Under the pieces are notes generated by a model. That model made no database searches and was not told the DNA's origin. It saw nothing but the letters and a program-made list of their open reading frames with translations. Made by a program: the position numbers and the translations under genes. This document shows, one piece after another, positions 41,420 to 53,098 of a stretch of DNA of 64,000 bases (positions within the stretch are counted from its first letter, which is position 1; the number at the start of each line of letters is the position of its first letter). Source of the DNA: Neisseria meningitidis (GTDB lineage: Bacteria; Pseudomonadota; Gammaproteobacteria; Burkholderiales; Neisseriaceae). The stretch covers positions 1,550,001 to 1,614,000 of the forward strand of contig NZ_LR134525.1 of NCBI RefSeq assembly GCF_900638555.1. Direction: 5' to 3'.

Positions 41420-41788
41420 ATGCGGATATTCAAAAACCAATGGATAGTGAAATTTGCCAAGAAGCACAAAATCAACGATTCCGAGCTGCTGGAAGCGGTA
41501 GAGCGGGCGGATAACGGGCTGATAGACGCAGATTTAGGCGGCGGTGTGATTAAGCAGCGCATAGCAAGGCAAGGACAAGGCAGAAGCGGCGGCTATCGCA
41601 GCCTGATATTGTTCAAACAGGCAGATAGGGCATTTTTCGTTTACGCCTTTGCCAAGAACGACAGGGAAAACATTTCGGATAAAGAACTGGACGTTTACCG
41701 AAAAGCCGCCGCATATTATCTGAAATACACGCGGGCAGAGCTGGCGGCTTTGAAAGAAGACGGCATTATCACGGAGATAGAATCATGA
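41420..41788 (+). CDS. RelE/HigB-type toxin (type II toxin-antitoxin)
   Basis: The 122-residue basic protein matches the RelE-like family formerly DUF1044. The core RQGQGRSGGYRSLILFK and RAFFVYAFAKNDRENIS are typical; such toxins are ribosome-dependent mRNA interferases. The antitoxin follows with a 4-base overlap (ATGA), the toxin-first order of HigBA and related modules. A strong promoter lies upstream. It is inside the degraded element behind tRNA-Leu, where addiction modules often persist. Confidence 0.85.
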   Translation: MRIFKNQWIVKFAKKHKINDSELLEAVERADNGLIDADLGGGVIKQRIARQGQGRSGGYRSLILFKQADRAFFVYAFAKNDRENISDKELDVYRKAAAYYLKYTRAELAALKEDGIITEIES

Positions 41789-42096
41789 AATACAAAAGCG
41801 AGGCATTAGCCGCCATTCATGAAATGATGGAAGGGGCTTACAACATCGGCGCAATCGACAAAAAGACTATGCGCGGCTTTGACAAGTCCTGCCTGACCGA
41901 AATCAAACCGTTGAGCGGCGGAGACATCAAGGCAATCAGGGAGAAGGAGGCACTATCGCAAGCCGCTTTCGCCATCTATCTCAACGTGGGAAAAAATCAC
42001 GTTTCGGCTTGGGAGCGGGGCGTTAAAAAGCCGAGCGGCGCGGCGTTGAAGCTGCTGACCATCGTCAAAAACAAGGGCATCGAAGCCATTGCGTAA
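41785..42096 (+). CDS. XRE-family antitoxin
   Basis: The 103-residue protein has a C-terminal helix-turn-helix (about 48-95: SGGDIKAIREKEALSQAAFA, then KNHVSAWERGVKKPSG). The N-terminal 45 residues are probably the toxin-binding part. It is expected to neutralise the toxin and repress the promoter at 41363-41390. Start overlaps the toxin stop. Confidence 0.85.
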   Translation: MKYKSEALAAIHEMMEGAYNIGAIDKKTMRGFDKSCLTEIKPLSGGDIKAIREKEALSQAAFAIYLNVGKNHVSAWERGVKKPSGAALKLLTIVKNKGIEAIA

Positions 42097-42197
42097 CCGG
42101 CTTGGCAAACGGCAAAATCAGCAAGTTCACAATAGACGCGCTGCTGAATATGCCTGACGAAACAGGCAAGACCGCCGAACTGAATATCAGGGCGTAG
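42096..42197 (+). pseudogene. C-terminal remnant of a second XRE protein
   Basis: Directly after the antitoxin stop, the next frame reads ANGKISKFTIDALLNM then K-T-A-E-L-N-I-R-A and a stop, which matches the C-terminal part of HTH_37-type antitoxins (SDLxxGKxxxFxxDxLxNM). It has no start of its own and looks like a fused relic. Confidence 0.45.
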
Positions 42198-42300
42198 CCG
42201 CACAAATGCCCGACCGCATCAAACCAAGCCGAAACGGCGGCGGTGCAGACGACATAGCCCGACAGCAAGGCACGGCGCAGACGGGCGCGAAACCCGAAAC

Positions 42301-42331
42301 ATCCCCGACCGCGAGGCACGGGGATTTTTTT
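42301..42331 (+). terminator. rho-independent terminator behind the TA region
   Basis: ATCCCCG (42301-42307) pairs with CGGGGAT (42319-42325), then seven T. The stretch 42198-42400 shows no gene that I can support. Confidence 0.7.
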
Positions 42332-42404
42332 GCGCCCGTTGCAGGGGGATTGGATTTAAGCGGCGCGGGCTTGAAGGCAAAACGGGCGGGGCTCAGAACT
42401 GTTT

Positions 42405-42443
42405 AAATGCCGTCTGAATCTCAAACGATTTCAGACGGCATTT
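42405..42443. terminator. DUS-paired terminator behind the M48 gene
   Basis: A 14-bp stem (42405-42418 with 42430-42443), with a DUS on each arm. Confidence 0.75.
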
Positions 42444-42477
42444 TGAAACAACGGCTCAAATTCTCGACTCCCTTCCC

Positions 42478-43325
42478 TTAACGCCGACGGTTTTTATTAA
42501 CGCGCCCCTTATTTCTAACACTGTGCTCATAAACCGGCATAACGGTCGGCAACAACCGTTTTAGATTTTCTATACGGGCATTGTTTGTCGGATGAGTAGA
42601 GGTAATAGCATAAATAAAGCCGTTTTGGTCGTTTTCCTGATTCATTTTTTCCCAAACCCTGACAGCGGCTGCCGGATGATAGCCTGCCTGCGCCATCAAC
42701 ATCATTCCCCCCTCATCGGCTTCTTCTTCCAAGCTGCGGCTATAAGGCAAGGTAATGCCGTACATCCCCAAAATATCCATACCCAATCCGACCAATTCCG
42801 GATTAGTGTCCGGTTTTTTGTCTAATATAATCTGCGTGCCTATCTGCGCCGCCATATTAGTCAAGATTTTCTGCCCGACCTTATTTTTACCGTGTTCATG
42901 CAGGGCATGCGTCATTTCATGCCCCATAATGGCGGCAATTTCGCCATCGGTCAGCTTAAGTTTATCGACTATCCCCGTATAAAACGCCATTTTCCCGCCG
43001 GGCATTGCCCACGCGTTCAGCTCATCGTTTTTGAAAACCGTCATTTTCCAGTCAAACTTATGGCCGGTATTATTTGCCGCATCGGCATAAGGCAACATAC
43101 GTCGAAATACTGCCTGCACCCTACGGGCTGTTTTGGATGTAGTATCGACATTGCCGGCAGACTTGTTCAACTCAACCGTTTTCATATAATCTTCGGCAGC
43201 CGCAGCATTCATTGTGGCGGAATCCTGACCGTAAACATCAGCAACGACCGTACAAGCCCCCAATACCGAGATTACTGCCGACAGGCAGAGTATCCGTTTA
43301 AAGGAAGGAAGGAAGGAAATTTCAT
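42478..43325 (-). CDS. M48-family metalloprotease lipoprotein, phase-variable and apparently OFF
   Basis: The body of the gene encodes a zinc protease with HEMTHALHEH and a downstream Glu in EEEADEGGMMLMAQAG, as in LoiP/YggG outer membrane proteases, after a lipoprotein signal ending SVLGAC. The natural start is ATG 43325, with AAGGAG upstream. Right after it lies a tract of four TTCC units on the coding strand (AAGG, 43301-43316). From ATG 43325 the frame runs into a stop after 17 codons; with one more unit it would read MKFPSFLPSFKRILCLSAV and continue for 283 residues. The longer open frame from 43407 has no ribosome site. The gene therefore looks out of frame here. Confidence 0.8.
43301..43316. 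repeat. AAGG tetranucleotide tract, 4 units
   Basis: Four perfect AAGG units inside the fourth to ninth codons of the M48 lipoprotein gene. Loss or gain of one unit changes the reading frame; 2 or 5 units would be in frame with the signal peptide. Confidence 0.85.
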
Positions 43326-43429
43326 ATTTAGGTTTACTCCTTAAAAAATTAAATTTCAAAAAAATGCCGTCTGAATCCAAAACGGATTTCGGACGGCATC
43401 TTAACATTGTTTAATGTTTTTAAAAAGAT

Positions 43430-43636
<207 letters not shown>

Positions 43637-43690
43637 TCAGAATGACAGAAGAATAAATATCCCTTGTGAATTCAGTATCATGATTTGAAA

Positions 43691-44482
43691 TCAAAACGCC
43701 TTGAGAGTCGGACGCAATTTGTCGATTTTTTTGTAAAGTCCGCGACCAATGAATTCGATCGTATTTTGGTCGCGCAGAATTTGCAACTGTTGGCGGATTT
43801 TGTCTCTGATATGGTTGTTTTGGGGAAATTGGATGGATAGTTTGTTTTCAAATTCATACATTTGCGACAATGTGAATTCTTCGGGGAGTTGGTCGATACA
43901 TTTCATAACAGCCAGAAGCCAGCCTTTGCGCTCCGCATTTTGGTTGCGTAAAAACAGGTTGGATTGCCATTTTTTCAGAACGGTTTCGGGTTCGATAATG
44001 CGGGAATCGTCTATTAAGAATATTTTTCCGCTTTCAGGCAAAGGGGCGAGATTGATGGAACACATAATATGGTGCGGCCGGTTTTTAATGCCTTTATTTC
44101 TGGGAATAATCATATCCGGCGTGATGAAATGTTTGGGTACAAGCACCAATTGCCGTATGGAGTAATCCGCTTTTTTATATGCAAGAAAGAAAAAGTTGGG
44201 GTTGGTATCTGACCGGATGCGCTCCAACATGGTGTGATATGCACCGTCAGGCACGCTGTTGCCTATGGTTTTTTGATTTTTACTCTTTAATTCATATTGC
44301 TCGTGGCAATTTGGGCAAAAGAGGTCTGCAACAGGTTTGTTATTGGCAAATCTCTGCATCGGCTTGCTTCCGCAACAGGGACAGTAGCCGTTTTTTTCCA
44401 GCCAAGCCTCGCTCATTACACGGATTTTATGGGTTGCTTTATTTTGTTGCTTTCCCAATTTGGTATCGAAAAATAAATTCAT
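43691..44482 (-). CDS. drg: dam-replacing protein, DpnI-like restriction endonuclease
   Basis: The 263-residue protein has the DpnI layout: an N-terminal PD-(D/E)xK nuclease domain with a zinc site (CPCCGSKPMQRF and FCPNCHEQYELKSKN, four Cys) and a C-terminal winged-helix domain (about 190-260) that also reads methylated GATC. In N. meningitidis drg replaces the dam methylase gene in many invasive lineages and cleaves G(mA)TC. It is AT-rich and lies between two leuS 3' ends, consistent with import by recombination. Confidence 0.9.
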   Translation of the reverse strand: MNLFFDTKLGKQQNKATHKIRVMSEAWLEKNGYCPCCGSKPMQRFANNKPVADLFCPNCHEQYELKSKNQKTIGNSVPDGAYHTMLERIRSDTNPNFFFLAYKKADYSIRQLVLVPKHFITPDMIIPRNKGIKNRPHHIMCSINLAPLPESGKIFLIDDSRIIEPETVLKKWQSNLFLRNQNAERKGWLLAVMKCIDQLPEEFTLSQMYEFENKLSIQFPQNNHIRDKIRQQLQILRDQNTIEFIGRGLYKKIDKLRPTLKAF

Positions 44483-44505
44483 GTTTTGGATTTTGAGATT
44501 TCAGT

Positions 44506-44602
44506 TTTAGTGGATTAACAAAAATCAGGACAAGGCGACGAAGCCGCAGACAGCAGGGCAAGGCGGGGCAACGTCGTACCGGTTTAAAGTTAATCCACTA
44601 TA
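44506..44602. repeat. CREE with internal deletion (about 97 bp)
   Basis: The left terminus is mutated (TTTAGTGG), the right one intact (CCACTATA), and the central 60 bp of a full CREE are missing. It lies in the drg promoter region, 24 bp upstream of its start. Confidence 0.88.
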
Positions 44603-44640
44603 TTTGAGGTCTGTAATGCAGACAACTCCATCTGCCTTAA

Positions 44641-44683
44641 AAAGGCCGTCTGAAACCCTGTTTCCAAGTTTCAGACGGCCTTT
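44641..44683. terminator. AG-DUS paired terminator after leuS
   Basis: A 16-bp stem (44641-44656 with 44668-44683) using AGGCCGTCTGAA on both arms, between leuS and drg. Confidence 0.8.
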
Positions 44684-44711
44684 ATCCGTATGGCTAAACC
44701 TTAAAAGCGGC

Positions 44712-47561
<2,850 letters not shown>

Positions 47562-47713
47562 TTATTCCGTATGCCGTACAAATACACCGCGTTTATTGAT
47601 ACGCACGTTTTTTATGCTAATATTACAAACCAAAATCAAATGTTTAAAACTCTCCTGATGCGGCTCTTCCGAACAAAAGGCAGACGGGCATCGGGTAAAA
47701 GAGGATTCTGCAT

Positions 47714-48229
47714 ATGAAAATCAAACAAATCGTCAAACCGGGCTTGGCAGTATTGGCGGCGGGCGTTCTGTCTGCCTGCGCAACCAAAAGCAACGTCAAA
47801 GCCGACGGCACGACCGACAATCCGGTTTTCCCGAAACCCTATTCCGTAACGCTCGACAACAAGCGCGGCACATTCCCGACTTATGACGAACTGGATCAGA
47901 TGCGCCCCGGCCTGACCAAAGACGACATCTACAAAATCCTGGGCCGCCCGCATTACGACGAAGGTATGTACGGCGTGCGCGAATGGGATTACCTGTTCCA
48001 CTTCCATACCCCGGGCGTAGGTATCGACCCTGAAAACACTTCCGGCGTAGAAGATGTTACTACCTGCCAATACAAAGTGATTTTCGATAAAGACAAATTT
48101 GCCCGCAGCTTCTACTGGAACCCCGTCTTCCCGAAAGATGCCGCCTGTCCGCCGCCCGCACCCAAAGCCGAGCCGCAAGTCATCATCCGCGAAATCGTGC
48201 CGGCAAAACCGAAACGTATCCGCCAATAA
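47714..48229 (+). CDS. BamE/SmpA-like outer membrane lipoprotein
   Basis: The 171-residue precursor has a lipoprotein signal (VLAAGVLSAC, Cys22). The mature part includes FPTYDELDQMRPGLTKDDIY followed by LGRPHYDEG, the fold of BamE-like small lipoproteins, and a Pro/Lys-rich C-terminal tail (PPPAPKAEP). A role in outer membrane assembly or peptidoglycan contact is inferred from family. The AGAGGA site is 9 bp before the ATG. The L,D-transpeptidase-like gene starts 6 bp after its stop. Confidence 0.85.
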   Translation: MKIKQIVKPGLAVLAAGVLSACATKSNVKADGTTDNPVFPKPYSVTLDNKRGTFPTYDELDQMRPGLTKDDIYKILGRPHYDEGMYGVREWDYLFHFHTPGVGIDPENTSGVEDVTTCQYKVIFDKDKFARSFYWNPVFPKDAACPPPAPKAEPQVIIREIVPAKPKRIRQ

Positions 48230-48235
48230 TCCGAC

Positions 48236-48679
48236 ATGCCGTTCCGCCTGTTTTTAGGGATATTATGCGGCCTGTCAATGGTTGCCCCCGTATATGCACA
48301 GGGGCAACCGGATGCGGTCAACGCTTATATTCAAAAGAAAAAAGTCATCGTAAACACATCCAAAGCGGAACTCTGTTTTGCCGATGACAGGCAGTGCCAC
48401 CCCGTCCTCATCGGTGTTGCCACGCCCAAGGGGACGTTCGGGCTGACGCTGAACAGTACCGACAAGCCTGGATACGGCGGCGAAGTCATCGGTTTCAAGC
48501 AGGAGGGTGATTTTCTTTTCGCCCTGCACCGCGTTTGGAATCAGATACCGTCGGAAAGGCGGAACGAACGCATCGCCTCCCCGTCCGTGTCCGACAGGAT
48601 TATGACCAACGGCTGCATCAACGTCAGCGATGCGGTGTACGAAAAACTGCGTCATTATTTTGTGTTGGAAGTGATTTGA
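48236..48679 (+). CDS. periplasmic L,D-transpeptidase-like protein
   Basis: The 147-residue precursor has a signal peptide (MPFRLFLGILCGLSMVAPVYA). The rest resembles a minimal YkuD domain: FALHRVW supplies the His and RIMTNGCINVSD the catalytic Cys of the HxxxS/TxGCxN motif. Such enzymes cross-link or edit peptidoglycan. The protein is short for the family, lacking any LysM domain. It lies 6 bp after the lipoprotein gene and may be cotranscribed with it. Confidence 0.75.
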   Translation: MPFRLFLGILCGLSMVAPVYAQGQPDAVNAYIQKKKVIVNTSKAELCFADDRQCHPVLIGVATPKGTFGLTLNSTDKPGYGGEVIGFKQEGDFLFALHRVWNQIPSERRNERIASPSVSDRIMTNGCINVSDAVYEKLRHYFVLEVI

Positions 48680-48847
48680 AACAGACGGATACCGCACGCG
48701 CCGGTATCTGTTTTCACATTGCCCCGATGCCTGAAACAGGCTGTCCGCCACGTCATGCCGTCTGAAACCGGCGCAGATGCCGCCAAGCCTTCAGACGGCA
48801 TTGCCTGCCCGCTCCGACCGAACAACAACCATCTTTGGGAGAACCTT

Positions 48848-50905
48848 ATGCCCGAACAAAACCGCATCCTCTGCCGCGAACTAAGCCTGCTGGCATTCAA
48901 CCGCCGCGTGTTGGCACAGGCGGAAGACAAAAACGTCCCCCTTTTGGAACGCCTGCGCTTCCTGTGCATCGTGTCGTCCAATCTTGACGAGTTTTTCGAA
49001 GTCCGCATGGCGTGGCTCAAGCGTGAAAACAAGCTGCACCCCCGGCGCAGGCTGGACAACGGCAAAATGCCGTCTGAAACCATCGCCGACGTTACCGAAG
49101 CGGCGCGCTCCCTGATACGGCACCAGTACGACCTGTTCAACAACGTCCTTCAGCCCGAGTTGGCGCGGGAAAGCATCCATTTTTACCGCCGCCGCAACTG
49201 GACGGGCGCGCAGAAAAAATGGATCGAAGACTATTTCGACCGCGAACTGCTGCCGATCCTGACCCCCATCGGACTCGACCCGTCCCACCCCTTCCCGCGA
49301 CCGCTGAACAAATCGCTCAACTTCGCCGTCGAACTCGACGGCACGGACGCATTCGGCAGGCCTTCGGGGATGGCGATTGTGCAGGCACCGCGCATCCTGC
49401 CGCGCGTCGTTCCCCTGCCGTCCGAACTGTGTGGCGGCGGACACGGCTTCGTCTTCCTGTCGTCCATCCTCCACGCCCACGTCGGCAAACTCTTCCCGGG
49501 CATGAACGTCAAAGGCTGCCACCAGTTCCGCCTGACGCGCGACAGCGACTTGACCGTTGACGAAGAAGACCTGCAAAACCTCCGCGCCGCCATCCAAAAC
49601 GAACTGCACGACCGCGAATACGGCGACGGCGTGCGGCTCGAAGTCGCCGACACCTGTCCCGCCTACATCCGCGACTTTCTGCTCGCGCAATTCAAACTGA
49701 CCGCCGCCGAACTCTATCAGGTCAAAGGCCCGGTCAACCTCGTGCGCCTCAACGCCGTCCCCGACCTAGTCAACCGCCCCGATTTGAAATTTCCCACACA
49801 CACGCCGGGCAGACTGAAAGCCTTGGGCAAAACCGCGTCCATATTCGATTTGGTGCGCCAATCGCCCATCCTGCTGCACCACCCCTACCAATCGTTCGAC
49901 CCCGTTGTCGAAATGATGCGCGAAGCTGCCGCCGACCCCGACGTGCTTGCCGTCAAAATGACGATTTACCGCACCGGCACGCGTTCCGAACTCGTCCGCG
50001 CCCTGATGAAGGCGGCACTCGCCGGCAAACAAGTAACCGTCGTCGTCGAACTGATGGCGCGTTTTGACGAAGCCAACAACGTCAACTGGGCGAAGCAGCT
50101 CGAAGAGGCGGGCGCGCACGTCGTGTACGGCGTGTTCGGCTACAAAGTCCACGCCAAAATGGCACTGGTCATCCGCCGCGAAGACGGCGTACTCAAGCGT
50201 TACGCCCACCTCGGCACGGGTAACTACCACCAAGGCACATCGCGCATCTACACCGACTTCGGCATCATTACCGCCGACGAACAAATCACCGCCGATGTGA
50301 ACACATTGTTTATGGAAATCACAGGCTTGGGCAAACCCGGGCGGCTGAACAAACTCTACCAAAGCCCGTTTACCCTGCACAAAATGGTTATCGACCGCAT
50401 CGCACGCGAAACCGAACACGCAAAAGCCGGCAAACCGGCGCGGATTACCGCCAAGATGAATTCGCTCATCGAACCGACCGTCATCGAAGCCCTGTATCGG
50501 GCAAGCGCGGCAGGCGTACAAATCGATTTGATTGTGCGCGGTATGTGCACCTTGCGCCCGGGTGTAAAAGGCTTGTCCGAAAACATCCGCGTCCGCTCCA
50601 TCATCGGCAGGCAGCTCGAACACGCGCGCGTGTATTGCTTCCACAACAACGGCGCGGACGATACCTTTATCTCCAGCGCGGATTGGATGGGGCGCAACTT
50701 CTTCCGCCGCATCGAAACCGCCGCGCCGATTACCGCGCCCGAACTCAAAAAACGCGTCATCCGCGAAGGTTTGGAAATGGCATTGGCAGACAATACGCAC
50801 GCGTGGCTGATGCAGCCCGACGGCGGCTATATCCGCGCCGCGCCCGCCGAGGGCGAATCCGAAGCCGACCTGCAAAACGATTTGTGGACACTGCTCGGAG
50901 GCTGA
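48848..50905 (+). CDS. ppk: polyphosphate kinase 1
   Basis: Ppk makes long-chain polyphosphate from ATP. The 685-residue protein has the four-domain layout, with the autophosphorylated His in YKVHAKMALVIRRE and HLGTGNYHQGTSRIYTDFG in the ATP tunnel. It starts at ATG 48848 (MPEQNRILCRELSLLAFN) after a GGGAGAACC site; the 43 preceding open codons come from DUS DNA. An in-frame DUS encodes KMPSET near residue 75. A DUS terminator follows. Confidence 0.96.
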   Translation: MPEQNRILCRELSLLAFNRRVLAQAEDKNVPLLERLRFLCIVSSNLDEFFEVRMAWLKRENKLHPRRRLDNGKMPSETIADVTEAARSLIRHQYDLFNNVLQPELARESIHFYRRRNWTGAQKKWIEDYFDRELLPILTPIGLDPSHPFPRPLNKSLNFAVELDGTDAFGRPSGMAIVQAPRILPRVVPLPSELCGGGHGFVFLSSILHAHVGKLFPGMNVKGCHQFRLTRDSDLTVDEEDLQNLRAAIQNELHDREYGDGVRLEVADTCPAYIRDFLLAQFKLTAAELYQVKGPVNLVRLNAVPDLVNRPDLKFPTHTPGRLKALGKTASIFDLVRQSPILLHHPYQSFDPVVEMMREAAADPDVLAVKMTIYRTGTRSELVRALMKAALAGKQVTVVVELMARFDEANNVNWAKQLEEAGAHVVYGVFGYKVHAKMALVIRREDGVLKRYAHLGTGNYHQGTSRIYTDFGIITADEQITADVNTLFMEITGLGKPGRLNKLYQSPFTLHKMVIDRIARETEHAKAGKPARITAKMNSLIEPTVIEALYRASAAGVQIDLIVRGMCTLRPGVKGLSENIRVRSIIGRQLEHARVYCFHNNGADDTFISSADWMGRNFFRRIETAAPITAPELKKRVIREGLEMALADNTHAWLMQPDGGYIRAAPAEGESEADLQNDLWTLLGG

Positions 50906-50929
50906 CCCGCACCGCCCCAATCAAAAACC

Positions 50930-50963
50930 ATGCCGTCTGAAACCTTTCCGTTTCAGACGGCAT
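50930..50963. terminator. DUS-paired terminator after ppk
   Basis: A 14-bp stem (50930-50943 with 50950-50963), 25 bp after the ppk stop. Confidence 0.75.
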
Positions 50964-51078
50964 AGTTTTACAGCAATCTAAACAGGGCGGACCGGAGTCA
51001 AAAACACACCTTCGCCATTCCTGCACAAGCACTTCCCCTATACGCTCCCAACCCCAAGCCGCCGCATTCCAGACGGCA

Positions 51079-51096
51079 TTATAGTGGATTAAATTT
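51079..51096. repeat. solo CREE terminus at the IS1016 left end
   Basis: TATAGTGGATTAAATTTT is a CREE end without a partner, abutting the IS1016 end at 51098. It suggests that the IS inserted into or beside a CREE. Confidence 0.75.
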
Positions 51097-51097
51097 T

Positions 51098-51673
51098 AGG
51101 GGCTGTACTAGATTAGCAGATATGTTACCCTCGAAATATGAAGATAACGCACTGCAAATTAAAGAAAAAAGTACAGAAAGAACTGATCCGTTTTTTTGTA
51201 CTCGAAGTTACCGCCCGTTCTGCCGCCGATATTTTGGGTATCCATCCCAATTCGGCAGTACTGTTCTACCGTAAAATCCGCACGGTTATCAACCATCATT
51301 TGGCCTTGGCTGCCGATGAGGTTTTTGAGGGCCCTGTCGAGCCGGACGAAAGCGATTTCGGCGGACGGCGTAAAGGCAGACGTGGTCGCGGTGCGGCAGG
51401 AAAAGTGGTTGTCTTCGGCATTCTGAAACGCAACGGACGGGTCTATACCGTTGTCGTAAACAATGCCAAGTCTGAAACGTTACTCCCTGTCATCAAGAAG
51501 AAAATCATGCCGGACAGCATTGTTTATACCGATAGTCTGAGCAGCGGCGACAAGTTGGACGTGAGCGGTTTTATCCATTACCGCATCAACCATTCCAAGG
51601 AATTTGCAGACCGTCAGAACCACATTAACGGCATTGAGAATTTTTGGAATCAGGCAAAACGCGTCTTGCGAAA
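51098..51673 (+). mobile_element. IS1016, right end truncated
   Basis: The left end GGGGCTGTACTAGATTAGC is intact. The element runs through its transposase gene and is cut off at 51673 by a full CREE, so the right inverted repeat is absent. Confidence 0.88.
51138..51673 (+). pseudogene. IS1016 transposase, C-terminally truncated
   Basis: The frame begins MKITHCKLKKKVQKELIRFF and includes PDESDFGGRRKGRRGRG and YTDSLSSGDKLDVSGF (DDE-type, ISXO2-like fold). Homology continues to NQAKRVLRKY, about 178 residues, where the CREE begins; the final translated residues (SGLTKIR...) are CREE sequence. The last catalytic Glu region (IENFWNQAKR) is kept but the C-terminal part is lost. Confidence 0.88.
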
Positions 51674-51829
51674 ATATAGTGGATTAACAAAAATCAGGAC
51701 AAGGCGACGAAGCCGCAGACAGTACAAATAGTACGAAACCGATTCACTTGGTGCTTCAGCACCTTAGAGAATCGTTCTCTTTGAGCTAAGGCGAGGCAAC
51801 GCCGTACTGGTTTTTGTTAATCCACTATA
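51674..51829. repeat. CREE truncating IS1016
   Basis: 156-bp full-length CREE with both TA ends. It begins at the exact codon where IS1016 homology stops. The other flank is the dnaN downstream region. Confidence 0.95.
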
Positions 51830-51915
51830 CCTTTCCGACAGCCGAACAAAACCCCGAATCCGTCTGCACGGTTCGGGGCATATCTCCAATACGGGCATCG
51901 TGCTCCGGAAAACCG

Positions 51916-53019
51916 TCAAATTCGCATCGGCATCACGATATATTTGAAATTCGGATTGTTCGGCACGGTAAACAGCGTCGAGCGGTTGGCATCGCCGAAG
52001 GCAAGCTGCATATCGTCGGAATGGATGTTGCGCAACACGTCCATCAGATAGCCGATATTGAAACCGACTTCGAGTTCGCCGCCCTGATAGGCAATCTCGA
52101 TTTCTTCGCGCGCTTCTTCCTGCTCGTTGTTGCTGCACACGACGCTCAACAGGCCGGATTGCAGGAACAGGCGCGCGCCACGGAATTTTTCGTTGGCAAG
52201 AATGGACACACGTTCCAGCGCGCCCAAAAGTTCGGCACGGGACAAAACGAAAATCTTGTCGTTGTCCAAAGGAATCACGCGGTTGAAATCGGGGAATTTG
52301 CCGTCGATGACCTTGCTGACGATGGTCGTGCCGTTGCATTGGAAACGCACCTGTTTGTCCAGCAGCTCGATTTGAATCGGATCGTCGGGGTTGTTCAACA
52401 GTTTGAACAGTTCCAGCACCGTTTTGCGCGGCAAAATCACTTCGGCGCGCGGCAAATCCGCATCAATCGCGCAGGCTGCATAGGCAAGGCGGTGTCCGTC
52501 GGTCGCCACAAGGCGCAACTGGCTGCCCTCAACCTGCATCAGCAGACCGTTGAGATAATAGCGGATGTCCTGCACCGCCATGCTGTACTGCACTTGCGAC
52601 AGCATGGTTTTGAAACGCTCCTGCTCCAGCGAGAAAGTCGCGCTGATGTCCTCGCCGACATTCATCATCGGAAAATCGGCGGCAGGCAGGGTCTGCAGGG
52701 CAAAACGCGATTTGCCCGCCTTCAGCGTCAGACGGCTGTCGTCCCAATCCAGCGACACCAGCGCACCGGCAGGCAGTGCCCGTAAAATGTCCTGAAATTT
52801 CTTGGCATTGGTGGTGATGCGGAAGTCGTCCGCGCCGCCCTCGGGACCCGCAGTGTCGATTTGGATTTCCAAATCGGTTGCCAAGAGTTTGGTCTGACCG
52901 CCTTTTCCCTCAATCAGGACGTTGGACAGGATGGGCAGGGTATGGCGGCGTTCGACGATGCCGGTAACGGCTTGCAGCGGCTTGAGCAGGCTGTCGCGTT
53001 CGGCTTGTAAAATCAACAT
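51916..53019 (-). CDS. dnaN: DNA polymerase III beta subunit (sliding clamp)
   Basis: The 367-residue clamp has three repeated domains (about 1-120, 125-245, 247-367) and the family ending YIVMPMRI, equivalent to the conserved YMLMPVRL-type C-terminus that lines the partner pocket. It tethers polymerases to DNA. It lies 79 bp downstream of dnaA on the same strand, the conserved dnaA-dnaN order. Confidence 0.97.
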   Translation of the reverse strand: MLILQAERDSLLKPLQAVTGIVERRHTLPILSNVLIEGKGGQTKLLATDLEIQIDTAGPEGGADDFRITTNAKKFQDILRALPAGALVSLDWDDSRLTLKAGKSRFALQTLPAADFPMMNVGEDISATFSLEQERFKTMLSQVQYSMAVQDIRYYLNGLLMQVEGSQLRLVATDGHRLAYAACAIDADLPRAEVILPRKTVLELFKLLNNPDDPIQIELLDKQVRFQCNGTTIVSKVIDGKFPDFNRVIPLDNDKIFVLSRAELLGALERVSILANEKFRGARLFLQSGLLSVVCSNNEQEEAREEIEIAYQGGELEVGFNIGYLMDVLRNIHSDDMQLAFGDANRSTLFTVPNNPNFKYIVMPMRI

Positions 53020-53098
53020 TTTCGCTCCTTAAATCGGTTGGATTTTTTACCCTTCGGACGGCATGGGCAATATCATGCCGTCTGAAAGGCGCGTTCGG

